A model generated the notes under the pieces. That model saw only the letters and a program-made list of their open reading frames with translations. It was not told where the DNA came from and searched no databases. The position numbers and the translations under genes were made by a program. Shown here piece after piece: positions 1-9,043 of a DNA stretch of 64,000 nt (position 1 is the stretch's first letter; each line of letters begins with the position of its first letter). Source of the DNA: Bacteroidales bacterium (lineage in GTDB: Bacteria > Bacteroidota > Bacteroidia > Bacteroidales > VadinHA17); contig JALHSP010000026.1 of the NCBI GenBank assembly GCA_022865305.1, positions 124,001 to 188,000 on the forward strand, read 5' to 3'.

Positions 1-31
1 AATAAATAAAATTAAATAACAGGAAATATCC

Positions 32-1063
32 ATGAAGCCAATAAAGTTTATAATATTAATTATCCTCCTTTGCCAGGCTGGATGCAGGAATAAGACTATT
101 AAAACGCCTGCTGATGAAATTACCAGGGTTAGAGTTATGGAGATTACTCCGGAGAGTGTAAGTATCCCGGTTCATTCAAGTGGTATCCTTGCATCGAGCG
201 AAGAGATGAAATTATCTTTTAAAACAGGAGGTATTGTTGCAAAGATCAACTTCAGAGAGGGGGATAAGGTAAAAAAGGATCAGGTTCTGGCAACGCTAAA
301 CCTGTCAGAGATCAAAGCTAATGTGAATCTGGCAGTGAACGGGTATGAAAAAGCCCTGCGCGACTGGACTCGTGCTAAAAACCTTTATGCCGATACAGTG
401 GCTACACTGGAGCAGTTACAAAATGCCACAACCGCACTGAATATAGCAGAATCCAATCTCAACATTGCTCAATTCAACCTTTCCCACTCCACAATCCTGG
501 CTCCGGATAACGGAGTAATACTTAAACAATTGGTTAAGGCAAATGAAATGGTTGCCTCAGGGTTTCCTGTATTTCTTTTTGGTGCTTCCGGAAAATTCTG
601 GAGGGTAAAATCAGGTCTTTCTGACCGTGATGTCGTGAAAATTAATCAGGGCGATTCGGCATCTGTAATTATAGATGCTTATCCTGATATAGTATTTTCT
701 GCGGTTGTTGATCAGATCAGCGGGATGTCAAATCCGATGACCGGTACATATGAAGTTGAATTAAGCCTGAAAGATATGGGTTACCGTCTTGCTGCAGGTT
801 TTATAGCCGGAATTGATATTTATCCTGCCGTAAAACAAGCTTTTATCATGCTGCCCGTCGGAGCAGTTATTGACGCAGACGGGGAAAAGGGATTTATCTG
901 GTCAGTTACCGATTCAGGTACGGTAAAAAAACTCGAAGTAGAAATTGAAACACTTTCAGGTCAAAAGGTTGCTGTTAAAGGTATTCCGGATAGTGTAAGG
1001 GAAATTGTATCTGAGGGTGCAGCATATCTCAGAGAGGGGGAAAGGGTTAAGGTTGTAAAGTGA
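32..1063 (+). CDS. RND efflux periplasmic adaptor (membrane fusion) lipoprotein
   Basis: This is the periplasmic adaptor subunit of an RND-type efflux pump. It links the inner-membrane permease to an outer-membrane channel. The 343-residue protein begins with a lipoprotein signal ending in QAGC (Cys18). A lipoyl/barrel-sandwich half follows (about residues 45-90, FKTGGIVAKINFREGDKVKKDQVLA), then a short alpha-hairpin, the second lipoyl half (ILAPDNGVILKQ), and a beta-barrel plus membrane-proximal domain to the end. Length and domain order fit the HlyD_D23/MFP family. An AGGAAAT ribosome-binding-like stretch lies just before the ATG. The permease gene follows on the same strand, so the two form an operon. 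No outer-membrane channel gene is visible here; it may lie left of the window. Substrate unknown. Confidence 0.92.
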   Translation: MKPIKFIILIILLCQAGCRNKTIKTPADEITRVRVMEITPESVSIPVHSSGILASSEEMKLSFKTGGIVAKINFREGDKVKKDQVLATLNLSEIKANVNLAVNGYEKALRDWTRAKNLYADTVATLEQLQNATTALNIAESNLNIAQFNLSHSTILAPDNGVILKQLVKANEMVASGFPVFLFGASGKFWRVKSGLSDRDVVKINQGDSASVIIDAYPDIVFSAVVDQISGMSNPMTGTYEVELSLKDMGYRLAAGFIAGIDIYPAVKQAFIMLPVGAVIDADGEKGFIWSVTDSGTVKKLEVEIETLSGQKVAVKGIPDSVREIVSEGAAYLREGERVKVVK

Positions 1064-1086
1064 AGCATGGGGCATGGAGCATGGAG
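1064..1086. repeat. Short GCATGG tandem repeat
   Basis: Three closely spaced GCATGG units sit between the adaptor stop codon and the permease start. They look like a small slippage-type repeat. Because it contains ATGs it makes the downstream start ambiguous. Confidence 0.45.
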
Positions 1087-1134
1087 TGATGAGCTATGAG
1101 TAGTGAGTTAGGGAGAATTGAAATTTATCAGATT

Positions 1135-4100
1135 ATGAAAATATCCGAATTCGCAGTTAAAAATTATCAGTTCACAATAGTCATTTTTCTTCTGCTTGTT
1201 TCACTTGGGATCTATTCCTATCTGAAAATTCCACAGGCTGAAGACCCTGAATTTCCTATTTCAATTTTTCCGGTGTTTGCAATATATCCCGGTGCTTCAC
1301 CTGCGGATATTGAGCAGCTTGTTGTTGACAAAGTTGAGGAAAGTCTCAATGAGCTTGAAGACATTAAAAAGATTTATTGTGAGATAAAAGAAAGTGTCGG
1401 GATTGTTGTTATTGAATTCTCATCAGATTCGGATCCGGATAAAAAATATGATGAAATTCTTCGTCAGATCAATTCAATCAGACCTTCCCTGCCGCAAGAT
1501 CTCTATAGCATTGAAACCATAAAAATCCAGGCTGGGAACACAAATATAATTCAGAGCGCCCTGATTTCTGAAAATGCTGAATATTCTGAGCTGGGCAGGC
1601 TGGCAGAAGATCTGAAAGATGAGATTTCAGATCTTCCGGGGATCAGAAAAGCCGAAGCAGTTGCATATCCGGGGAGGGAGCTCAGGGTGGCAATTGATCT
1701 GCCTAAACTGGCACAATTACATATCACAATCAGCCAGGTAATTAACGCAATACAGAGTGAAAATGCCAACATTCCGGGTGGCAGTCTTGAGATTGGATCA
1801 AAAAAATTCAACATAGAAACCAGCGGAAGTTATGAAAGCATTGAAGAGATACAGAAAACCATTGTCGGAGCAAACATGGGTCATGTGGTATATCTGAAAG
1901 ATGTTGCAGACGTAAGCTGGCAATATGAAGATCCTAAATACTATGGGCGATATAATGGTAAAAAAGCTGCTTTCATCATCGCAAGCATGAAAAAAGGGCA
2001 GAATATTCATGGAATGCGAAATTCGATCTATAATGTTTTTGATTCATTTGAGAAAAGACTTCCTGCAGGTATAACTCTTGAAAGAGGTTTCGACCAGGCA
2101 GAGAATGTAAAAACCAAGCTTGGTCGCCTTCAGCGGGATTTTCTTTTTGCAATTATCCTTGTCCTCATTACCCTGATGCCGTTAGGATTCAGAGCTTCAG
2201 GGATCGTAATGATATCAATTCCGTTATCTGTTCTGATAGGGCTTACCGGACTGTACCTGGTCGGATTCAGTATAAATCAGCTAACCATTGTAGGTGCTGT
2301 AATAGCACTTGGACTGCTAGTTGATGACTCAATTGTTGTCGTTGAAAATATTTCAAGATGGGTAAGAGGAGGTACAAAGCCTTTTGACGCATCCATACGG
2401 GCAACAAAACAGATCGGTCCTGCAGTTATAGGATGCACAGCTACCCTGATTCTTGCGTTTCTTCCTCTGATGTTTCTTCCGGGCAAAGCAGGACAATATA
2501 TGCGTTCTCTCCCTACGGCAGTAACCTTCATTGTGCTTGGCTCCCTGTTTGTAGCGCTTACCATAATTCCGTTTATCACAAGTAAATTATTAAAAGGAGA
2601 CATCGATCCCAGAGGGAATATTGTCCTGAGAGGATTTCATAAAATGATAGATTTTACTTACGGACGTGCACTTCACTGGTCTCTTCAAAATCCTGTTAAA
2701 ACTGTACTGCTTGCAGCAATTTTCTTTATATGCTCCATTTTTCTTATAAACCTTATCGGTTTCAGCCTTTTTCCTAAGGCAGGTTTACCACAGTTTCTTA
2801 TAACCGTGGAAACACCCAGGGGTAGTAACATCCGGGAAACCGACAAAGCTGTAAGATTTGTTGAATCTGTTCTGAGCAGAAGACCTGAGGTCGTATATTA
2901 TATGTCGAATATTGGCAAAGGGAATCCCATGATCTTTTATAATGCCTATCAAAAGAGTGAACAGGCAACTCTTGGAGAAGTACTTTGTGAAATAAAACGG
3001 GAGATTGTGCCCGACATAGGAAATTTTGTTGACAATCTCAGGGATACGCTGAATAAATATGTGAATGCAAGGATATATGTCAATGAATTTGAAAATGGCG
3101 CCCCTGTAGACGCACCGGTTGCCTTAAGGCTTGTTGGAGAAAACCTTGATACCCTGAAGCATTATTCCGGATTGATTGAGAATATATTCAGGGCAAATGA
3201 GGCAACGACCTATATTAAAAATCCTCTTAACCAATCGCTTACAGGGTTAAAAGTGGAAATTAACACAGAAAAAGCCGGTATGTTTGGTGTTCCGACAGTT
3301 GAAATTGACAGAACTATAAGGCTCGGACTTGCTGGTATAGTTGCAGGTAAATACTGTGATGATGACGGAAAAGAATATTCAATAAATGTAAGGTTGCCTA
3401 AAGAAGCGACCAATCCATCCAAAATCCTTGACAATATTTATGTTTCATCACTGGCAGGTGTGCAGATACCTCTTTCACAGCTTGCAAGGATTGAATTTTC
3501 AAATTCCCCCACTTTAATCCAGCATTTTAATAATGAAAGGTCTATGACGATATCATCCTCTGTAAGAACAGGTTACAATACTGATAAGGTCACAAAACAG
3601 ATACTTGATAATGTTGATAAGATTAAGCTTCCTGATGGATTTAAGATAATAGAAGCAGGTGAAATTGAAAGCAGGAAGGAGAGCTTCGAAGGAATCGGAA
3701 CCGCAATCCTGATTGCCATTTTCGGAATTTTTGCAGTACTTATCCTGGAATTCAGAACCTTTAAAGGGACACTGATCGTTCTTTCTGTTATACCATTAGG
3801 TATAATAGGAGGGCTGCTGATGCTCTGGCTTACCAGTTACACGCTCTCGTTTGCAGCTGCTATCGGATTTGTGGCAATGATAGGCATTGAGATAAAAAAT
3901 TCGATCTTACTTGTCGATTTTACAAATCAATTACGGCAGCAGGGAACTGAGCTTAATGAAGCAATAATTAAGGCGGGTGAAATACGGTTTCTGCCGGTCT
4001 TGCTGACAACACTTACGGCTATTGGCGGATTATTACCCATAGCTCTGAGCAGATCAAATCTTTATTCACCTCTTGCTTTTGTAATAATCGGAGGACTTAT

Positions 4101-4167
4101 AACCTCAACACTTCTTGCAAGGCTTGTTACACCGGTAATGTATAAGCTTATACCACCCAAAATATAA
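1135..4167 (+). CDS. RND family efflux permease (AcrB/MexB-like)
   Basis: This is the inner-membrane proton-driven permease of the pump. I place the start at 1135 (MKISEFAVKNYQF), giving 1010 residues, because RND proteins normally begin a few residues before the first helix. An upstream ATG at 1096 would add a hydrophilic 13-residue leader made from the repeat-rich spacer. Visible features are the first transmembrane helix (FTIVIFLLLVSLGIYSYL), the periplasmic porter domains, the helix-4 proton-relay pair in GLLVDDSIVVVEN, and a second half beginning with NPVKTVLLAAIFF that repeats the layout. The C-terminal helices end at MYKLIPPKI. Length is normal for the family. It is translated just after its adaptor. 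Substrate cannot be told from sequence. Confidence 0.93.
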   Translation: MKISEFAVKNYQFTIVIFLLLVSLGIYSYLKIPQAEDPEFPISIFPVFAIYPGASPADIEQLVVDKVEESLNELEDIKKIYCEIKESVGIVVIEFSSDSDPDKKYDEILRQINSIRPSLPQDLYSIETIKIQAGNTNIIQSALISENAEYSELGRLAEDLKDEISDLPGIRKAEAVAYPGRELRVAIDLPKLAQLHITISQVINAIQSENANIPGGSLEIGSKKFNIETSGSYESIEEIQKTIVGANMGHVVYLKDVADVSWQYEDPKYYGRYNGKKAAFIIASMKKGQNIHGMRNSIYNVFDSFEKRLPAGITLERGFDQAENVKTKLGRLQRDFLFAIILVLITLMPLGFRASGIVMISIPLSVLIGLTGLYLVGFSINQLTIVGAVIALGLLVDDSIVVVENISRWVRGGTKPFDASIRATKQIGPAVIGCTATLILAFLPLMFLPGKAGQYMRSLPTAVTFIVLGSLFVALTIIPFITSKLLKGDIDPRGNIVLRGFHKMIDFTYGRALHWSLQNPVKTVLLAAIFFICSIFLINLIGFSLFPKAGLPQFLITVETPRGSNIRETDKAVRFVESVLSRRPEVVYYMSNIGKGNPMIFYNAYQKSEQATLGEVLCEIKREIVPDIGNFVDNLRDTLNKYVNARIYVNEFENGAPVDAPVALRLVGENLDTLKHYSGLIENIFRANEATTYIKNPLNQSLTGLKVEINTEKAGMFGVPTVEIDRTIRLGLAGIVAGKYCDDDGKEYSINVRLPKEATNPSKILDNIYVSSLAGVQIPLSQLARIEFSNSPTLIQHFNNERSMTISSSVRTGYNTDKVTKQILDNVDKIKLPDGFKIIEAGEIESRKESFEGIGTAILIAIFGIFAVLILEFRTFKGTLIVLSVIPLGIIGGLLMLWLTSYTLSFAAAIGFVAMIGIEIKNSILLVDFTNQLRQQGTELNEAIIKAGEIRFLPVLLTTLTAIGGLLPIALSRSNLYSPLAFVIIGGLITSTLLARLVTPVMYKLIPPKI

Positions 4168-4190
4168 GGAAGAATAAACAACCGTTTAAT

Positions 4191-5870
4191 TTACTCGAAC
4201 CGATATAATTTCACCTTTTGCAGGTTTTCATTATCACCGCGGAATCTTAAACCTGTACCTGTTTTGTTTTCAAGCGCTTTTTCTGCAAGGTTGTAATAAA
4301 GCATAATATCATCGCCGTTAAGTCTCCTGCCCTGGATCCATTTCCCGTTTTCATATTTTCCTTCATCGAGCCTGGCAATAGCAGCTATTGCAGGTCCGGG
4401 AGTATTGGGTGAAAAAGAAACCTGTATATTACTTCCGTAAATTATGTATTCATCAGGTCCTGAATTAATTAGGATAGCATAACCATCACCGGCTCCGGGA
4501 GCTGTTGGTGTACGCCAGTTCCTGGAGAGCTCAACCAGGATCTTATAATCTCCCAGTATTACCTCCTCAGCAGAATTTTGTTCCTGTTTCAGTAATACCG
4601 ATGTGATGGTTTCGTTCTTCTGTGCCTCAAGCACTACCGGGGCAAATCCTGATAAAATCCTGTATGCTCTGGAAACCGGCTCATTTTCAATTGCGGAAAA
4701 AATACGCTCAATGCCAAAAGGAGAGTATCCGATTGCATTATACTTGCCTATCGCATAAAAGAGTTGCCCGGCACCCTGCTCTCCGGCTCTCGATTCAGGA
4801 ATAAAAAGGGCATTGTTATTCCGTGTGTACATTGCGCAGATCCCTGCAAAATCCGGCAGGTAAATATCGGGGCATAAAAGATCAATATCCGGAGCTCCTG
4901 CTCTCCAGAAGTCCAGGACATGGGCTTGCGGACCTCCTGAAGGATAATCTCCGGGACCTTTGTCTTCGGGCTGTACGATCCATGCATTCACGAACATTGG
5001 TATCGGGTATTTCTCTTTGGCAGCCCTGGCACATTCATTGAGATAACAGGCATAGTTCCATGCCATGAAAAATTCATCGGTTTTGACTCCTTTACCAAAA
5101 ACCTCTTCCCAGGTGCCGGAGGGTTTGAAGCCTGTAGCTGACCATACTTCCAGCAATTCCGGCAGAAGAGTCTCCTTGTTTCTTACCATATAATCCATCA
5201 GCTCCTGTGGAACCGGAGAGCTGAAAGCGGTGTTTGCCAGGTCATTGTGATCACGGGGAGATCCTAGTATACCTACTTCATTCTGTACCTGGATCATTAT
5301 TACTGTCCGGTGCTGAGAGTCAGTCTCTCTGACGTGTTTCATCATTGCCGCAAATGCTTCTGAATCGGACTTGAGAGTTTCTTTCCCGAAGGTGGAGAGG
5401 ATCTCGAGGCTTTTACCATTCCCGGCTTTTACCCTGGGGAAACGGATGTAGTCTTTCTTCACCCATTCGGGCATATAATGTGACTGGCCGTTTTTCCACG
5501 CGCCGAACCATAATAATATAAGCCGCAGATCATGATTTCGGGCGTCTTCAATCAGGTTGTCTACAACGGTAAAATCGAATTTGTCTTCTTCAGGCTCAAC
5601 AAGTGCCCATTCAACCACCGCCAGCACTGTATTCATTCCTGAAGCCTGAAGCTTTGGCCAATATTCTTTCATATATTCCCGGCTCGAAGAGCTGGAATTG
5701 CCAAGTTCTCCACCAAGGACAAGAAATGGATTTCCATCCACAATCAACCGGGTCACATTCCCATACTTCTCAAGATTCGGCAATGGAAGATCAGGCTGTT
5801 CAATGCAAGAGTAAGTAAGAATCACTGCAGATAAAATCACAAGGGTTTTAAGGAATTTTGTGGTTTTCAT
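4191..5870 (-). CDS. Secreted GH35-like beta-galactosidase (DUF5597 type) lipoprotein
   Basis: This is a predicted exported beta-galactosidase-like glycoside hydrolase of the GH35/DUF5597 group found in Bacteroidota glycan loci. The 559-residue protein starts with a lipoprotein signal (Cys22 after LTYS). A TIM barrel follows, opening with RLIVDGNPFLVLGGELGNSS. The likely acid/base is Glu198 in MIQVQNEVG and the likely nucleophile Glu359 in ALFIPESRAG, matching the two-glutamate arrangement of the clan. The C-terminal part (from about 440) is beta-rich and fits the DUF5597 domain. The next gene (GH106-like) is upstream on the same strand with a 37-nt gap, so they are probably co-transcribed. 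Exact sugar specificity is not readable. Confidence 0.86.
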   Translation of the reverse strand: MKTTKFLKTLVILSAVILTYSCIEQPDLPLPNLEKYGNVTRLIVDGNPFLVLGGELGNSSSSSREYMKEYWPKLQASGMNTVLAVVEWALVEPEEDKFDFTVVDNLIEDARNHDLRLILLWFGAWKNGQSHYMPEWVKKDYIRFPRVKAGNGKSLEILSTFGKETLKSDSEAFAAMMKHVRETDSQHRTVIMIQVQNEVGILGSPRDHNDLANTAFSSPVPQELMDYMVRNKETLLPELLEVWSATGFKPSGTWEEVFGKGVKTDEFFMAWNYACYLNECARAAKEKYPIPMFVNAWIVQPEDKGPGDYPSGGPQAHVLDFWRAGAPDIDLLCPDIYLPDFAGICAMYTRNNNALFIPESRAGEQGAGQLFYAIGKYNAIGYSPFGIERIFSAIENEPVSRAYRILSGFAPVVLEAQKNETITSVLLKQEQNSAEEVILGDYKILVELSRNWRTPTAPGAGDGYAILINSGPDEYIIYGSNIQVSFSPNTPGPAIAAIARLDEGKYENGKWIQGRRLNGDDIMLYYNLAEKALENKTGTGLRFRGDNENLQKVKLYRFE

Positions 5871-5907
5871 GTTTTAGATTATTATGTTGGATATGATCAG
5901 GTAATAT

Positions 5908-8043
5908 TTATTTTCTTTTGATTATAAATTTTGTTTCCCATGGATCAAGGGAAACAGCAGTACCTTTAAATGCTGATATCTGACCGGTTGTTGCATTCCA
6001 GGTCTGGGATTTTCCTTTACCTGGTAAGTAAATATTAAAGTAAATGGGATCTTCACTTTCATTAAAAATGAAGTATAGATCGGCATCCTTCCATGAACGG
6101 TGCAGATATTTTAGTTCAGGAACCGATTTATCGATCTTTAAATCGGGGAAGGGTAGTGCTTCAAGAATCCATGGAGTCAGTTTCCCGGACTCTTCATGGT
6201 TTGCCCATGATAAATCTCCTGTTTCCCGGGCATTTAAAAAATTCTGTTTAATCGTTAATGATGGCACTTTACCAAGGAATATCACTTTTCCGCCGGAAAA
6301 AGAAAATTTCTTCAGCTGTTCCAGTGATGCTTCTGAGATCACACTGATGGATGGAATGATAATCGCCCGGTATTCCTGCCCGCTGAGGTTTTTAAGAGTA
6401 CCGTTTCCCGGGGCAAGTAATGAAGTAAGTGCCTGTTCATCAATATAATCAAAATCCCGTTGGGTTTCCATCAGTTGCCTGGCAATTTCCAGGGTGTTTG
6501 TATTTGATTCAATATCACCGTACCATAGGCTCAGGGAAGGGAAATAAACGCCGATCTGTGCTGCCGGTCTTCCCAGCGACAACAGGTATGTTGCCCTGTT
6601 AACATATTGTGCAACAGGAGGGAAGGTGTCGGACAGGAAAAAGCTGGTTCTTTGGACTGTCTGGGTAACAGGTTTTGCTGGAATATTTGCAGGAACTGCT
6701 GTGCGAGCTGTGCGGGCAGCGGATGCTGACATAAACATGATCTGAACGGAATTTATACCTCTGACAAGCTGGTAATCGAGAACCCATTTTGCCTGTGAAA
6801 CGGAAGGCCGGTATGTATAGGCTGCAAAGCTTTCGGTAAACGCACGTGGCTTTCCGTAGAGATGTGCTGCAGATGAAGCAAGCTTCGGATAATCAGAGAC
6901 ATGATCCATCCATATCTGATCCCAGATGGCATCCACACCCGGTACTCCGACGTGACGCATGTTCTTGAAGAAGTCACCGGACGATCTTACCAGACCGGGT
7001 ACCTGGTCTTCGTGGTTGAGATGTACAATATATTCAATATTGTTTTCCCTGCACCAGTAAGCCTGCACTGTGAAAAAGTTATCCCTGAAGAGATCAGACC
7101 ATACATCCCAGTAATCTGCTTTCATCCGTTTGGCCTCTTCACTCAGCTGCGGGACAAAAAATAAGGCCAGATAAGGTTTTATGTCATATCCCTTCCTGGC
7201 CTTGAATTCTTCTAACATTTTTGGAGTCCATGGAGTATAGGCAAAATCTGGTTCATCACCCATGAAACCCATAAATGTTTTTCCAAATTCACTGCCGATA
7301 TATTTCTTGTATTGTTCATGAGTCCAGTCAATAAACTGTCTGGTTGCCAGCGGATTAAGGTAATCCATCAGTGAAGCGGTTGTATCTTTTCCCCTTGTGG
7401 GATTATTTACCGAGCGGGTGACGGAGGATCTGAAGCGATGTCCGGCAAGGAAAATCCTCCAGTCGCCGTCAGGAACGCTCCAGTTCAGCTCTCCTGAGGA
7501 TACATCGATTATTCTGTTGGTTTTATCCTCATTATTAAATGCAACGGCACTCAAAGTATAATAAGGGAGCTTTTTAAAGATTTTTTCACCTGCTTTTGCC
7601 TCGATCCTTTCCGTAACAACCAGTCCCTGCATTTTCAGATCAGGGCGTTCGTTACTGAATTTACCTCCCGCGAAACCGCTGGGATATTTCCCCTCATCCT
7701 CGATCCACACTATCATCCCGCGTTTTTTTGCCTCATCAACAGCTACTTTTATGAGTGCAAACCATTCCGGCGTCAGGTATTTTGCTGTCATGCCATATCC
7801 GGCTTCGAGCATCACACCGCGGAATCCCATTGCTTTTATCCTGTCGAGATCGCGCCTGATGACAGTATCGGTCATAGCCCCATCCCATCCCCACCAGAGA
7901 ATCATACCATATTCAGCCGGGGGCAATTTAAAGTTTTCAGCTATTTTTTTCAGGCCTGGATCTGAGATCTTCTGCCAAGCACTCTGCGCATTTAATAAAA
8001 CCGATGTTGACAGAATAACAGCGGTTAATAATATTTTTCTCAT
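5908..8043 (-). CDS. Secreted GH106-like glycoside hydrolase (alpha-L-rhamnosidase-related)
   Basis: This is an exported glycosidase with a signal peptide ending about residue 19 (LLNAQ). The barrel start (EYGMILWWGWDGAMTDTVIRRDL), the segment IVWIEDEGKYPSGFAGGKF (112-129) and Glu264 in GFMGDEPDF resemble the GH106/alpha-L-rhamnosidase-like family of Bacteroidota. At 711 residues it is shorter than typical GH106 enzymes of roughly 1000 residues. It lacks much of the C-terminal accessory sandwich, so the family name is provisional. It lies directly upstream of the GH35-like gene on the same strand and the two probably act on the same plant-type glycan. No SusC/SusD pair is next to them. Confidence 0.78.
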   Translation of the reverse strand: MRKILLTAVILSTSVLLNAQSAWQKISDPGLKKIAENFKLPPAEYGMILWWGWDGAMTDTVIRRDLDRIKAMGFRGVMLEAGYGMTAKYLTPEWFALIKVAVDEAKKRGMIVWIEDEGKYPSGFAGGKFSNERPDLKMQGLVVTERIEAKAGEKIFKKLPYYTLSAVAFNNEDKTNRIIDVSSGELNWSVPDGDWRIFLAGHRFRSSVTRSVNNPTRGKDTTASLMDYLNPLATRQFIDWTHEQYKKYIGSEFGKTFMGFMGDEPDFAYTPWTPKMLEEFKARKGYDIKPYLALFFVPQLSEEAKRMKADYWDVWSDLFRDNFFTVQAYWCRENNIEYIVHLNHEDQVPGLVRSSGDFFKNMRHVGVPGVDAIWDQIWMDHVSDYPKLASSAAHLYGKPRAFTESFAAYTYRPSVSQAKWVLDYQLVRGINSVQIMFMSASAARTARTAVPANIPAKPVTQTVQRTSFFLSDTFPPVAQYVNRATYLLSLGRPAAQIGVYFPSLSLWYGDIESNTNTLEIARQLMETQRDFDYIDEQALTSLLAPGNGTLKNLSGQEYRAIIIPSISVISEASLEQLKKFSFSGGKVIFLGKVPSLTIKQNFLNARETGDLSWANHEESGKLTPWILEALPFPDLKIDKSVPELKYLHRSWKDADLYFIFNESEDPIYFNIYLPGKGKSQTWNATTGQISAFKGTAVSLDPWETKFIIKRK

Positions 8044-8172
8044 AAGTAAGTGCTTATTTAATCTTAAAAATAGTCCAATATGCGATTTATTATGATTTTG
8101 TTATCTTTTATTTTAAATTTATTGTTAACTTGTACGGATAATTACCTGATCTGTAACTAAACATATATTAAA

Positions 8173-8682
8173 ATGAGAATCCTTATTACCGGGATTGTAG
8201 TATTCGTGATATGGTGCTTTGTTTCGGCTTGGTTATATAACGATAAGCTGTTACCTGTGCTGAACAAACCTGTTCCGGAAATGACAATTCCTGAATCCCA
8301 GATTAACGCGGCAGATTCTTTAATGAAACTTAAAGCATTAATGCCAATGGACCTACCGATCTACTTTGAATTTAATGAAGCCAAATTCAAGGCTGATCCG
8401 CAAACAGATAACAGCATTGCTGAATTTAAAGCCTGGCTTGATAAGTATCCCGGTTCGATGTTGTCTGTAACCGGGCATGCCGACCTTGTCGGAACACCTG
8501 AGTACAATCAGGATCTCGGATTGAAAAGAGCTCAGATTATTGGTAAGTACCTGGAGGATCAGGGGATAAGTGCCGGCAGAATAATTACAGAATCAAAAGG
8601 TGAAAGCCAGCCTGCTGCCAGCTTTATTACCAAAGAAGGAAGAGCAAAGAACAGAAGAACAGAAATATCAATTAAAATGTAA
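8173..8682 (+). CDS. OmpA-family peptidoglycan-binding protein
   Basis: This 169-residue protein has an N-terminal hydrophobic helix (ILITGIVVFVIWCFVSAWL) that anchors it or acts as an uncleaved signal. It is followed by a single OmpA-like domain (about residues 60-169). Family hallmarks are visible: a beta strand with YFEFNEA, TGHADLVG, the helix with YNQDLGLKRAQ, and the terminal AKNRRTEISIKM carrying the conserved Arg of the diaminopimelate-binding site. It probably tethers a membrane complex to peptidoglycan. The next gene starts 4 nt after its stop and encodes a membrane-anchored coiled coil, so the pair is likely a small envelope operon. Confidence 0.88.
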   Translation: MRILITGIVVFVIWCFVSAWLYNDKLLPVLNKPVPEMTIPESQINAADSLMKLKALMPMDLPIYFEFNEAKFKADPQTDNSIAEFKAWLDKYPGSMLSVTGHADLVGTPEYNQDLGLKRAQIIGKYLEDQGISAGRIITESKGESQPAASFITKEGRAKNRRTEISIKM

Positions 8683-8686
8683 CAAT

Positions 8687-9001
8687 ATGAATCCATTATT
8701 TATACTACTCGCCCAGTCTGTAACAGTAGCTGTAATTAAAATAATTGCATTACTTCTTGTTGCAGCGATCATTGGATATCTCACCGCCTGGTTTTATGCC
8801 AAATCTGTTTATACACCAATAATCAAAGGTCTTGAAGAGGAAAAAGCAGATCTTCAGAAGGAGATTGCCGGCTTAAAGGATGATATCAGGAAGCTGAATA
8901 CAAAAGTTGAAGGGCTGAACGGGAAAATCAGCCATCTGGAAGAAGAGGTTGTCAAAAAAGAAAAAGAGATAAAAGATCTCCAGAAGAAGATTAAGGAATA
9001 A
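8687..9001 (+). CDS. Small membrane-anchored coiled-coil protein
   Basis: The start at 8687 (MNPLFILLAQSV) is preferred over an earlier in-frame ATG at 8600, because the upstream one lies inside the OmpA-like gene. The 104-residue product has one transmembrane helix (about residues 10-32, including IIALLLVAAIIGYLTAWFYA). A continuous charged coiled coil with heptad-like Leu/Ile spacing runs to the end (EEEKADLQKEIAGLKDD, KVEGLNGKISHLEEEV). Function unknown. Position 4 nt behind the OmpA-like gene suggests a role at the cell envelope, with the coil spanning or organising. Confidence 0.75.
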   Translation: MNPLFILLAQSVTVAVIKIIALLLVAAIIGYLTAWFYAKSVYTPIIKGLEEEKADLQKEIAGLKDDIRKLNTKVEGLNGKISHLEEEVVKKEKEIKDLQKKIKE

Positions 9002-9011
9002 AATGACTTTT

Positions 9012-9038
9012 ATGGCACCGATTACAAATCGGTGCCAT
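9012..9038. terminator. Bidirectional hairpin between convergent genes
   Basis: A perfect 12-bp stem with a 3-nt ACA loop (ATGGCACCGATT on one arm) lies in the 42-nt gap between the coiled-coil gene and the end of carB. Position and symmetry fit a shared transcription terminator. It also resembles the GATT-tgt-AATC hairpin repeats common in this genome (see 12701). Confidence 0.7.
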
Positions 9039-9043
9039 CAGGC

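Noticed and set aside
1096-1134. Upstream ATG of the RND permease
   Set aside because: It would add 13 residues encoded by spacer and repeat; the family starts at 1135.
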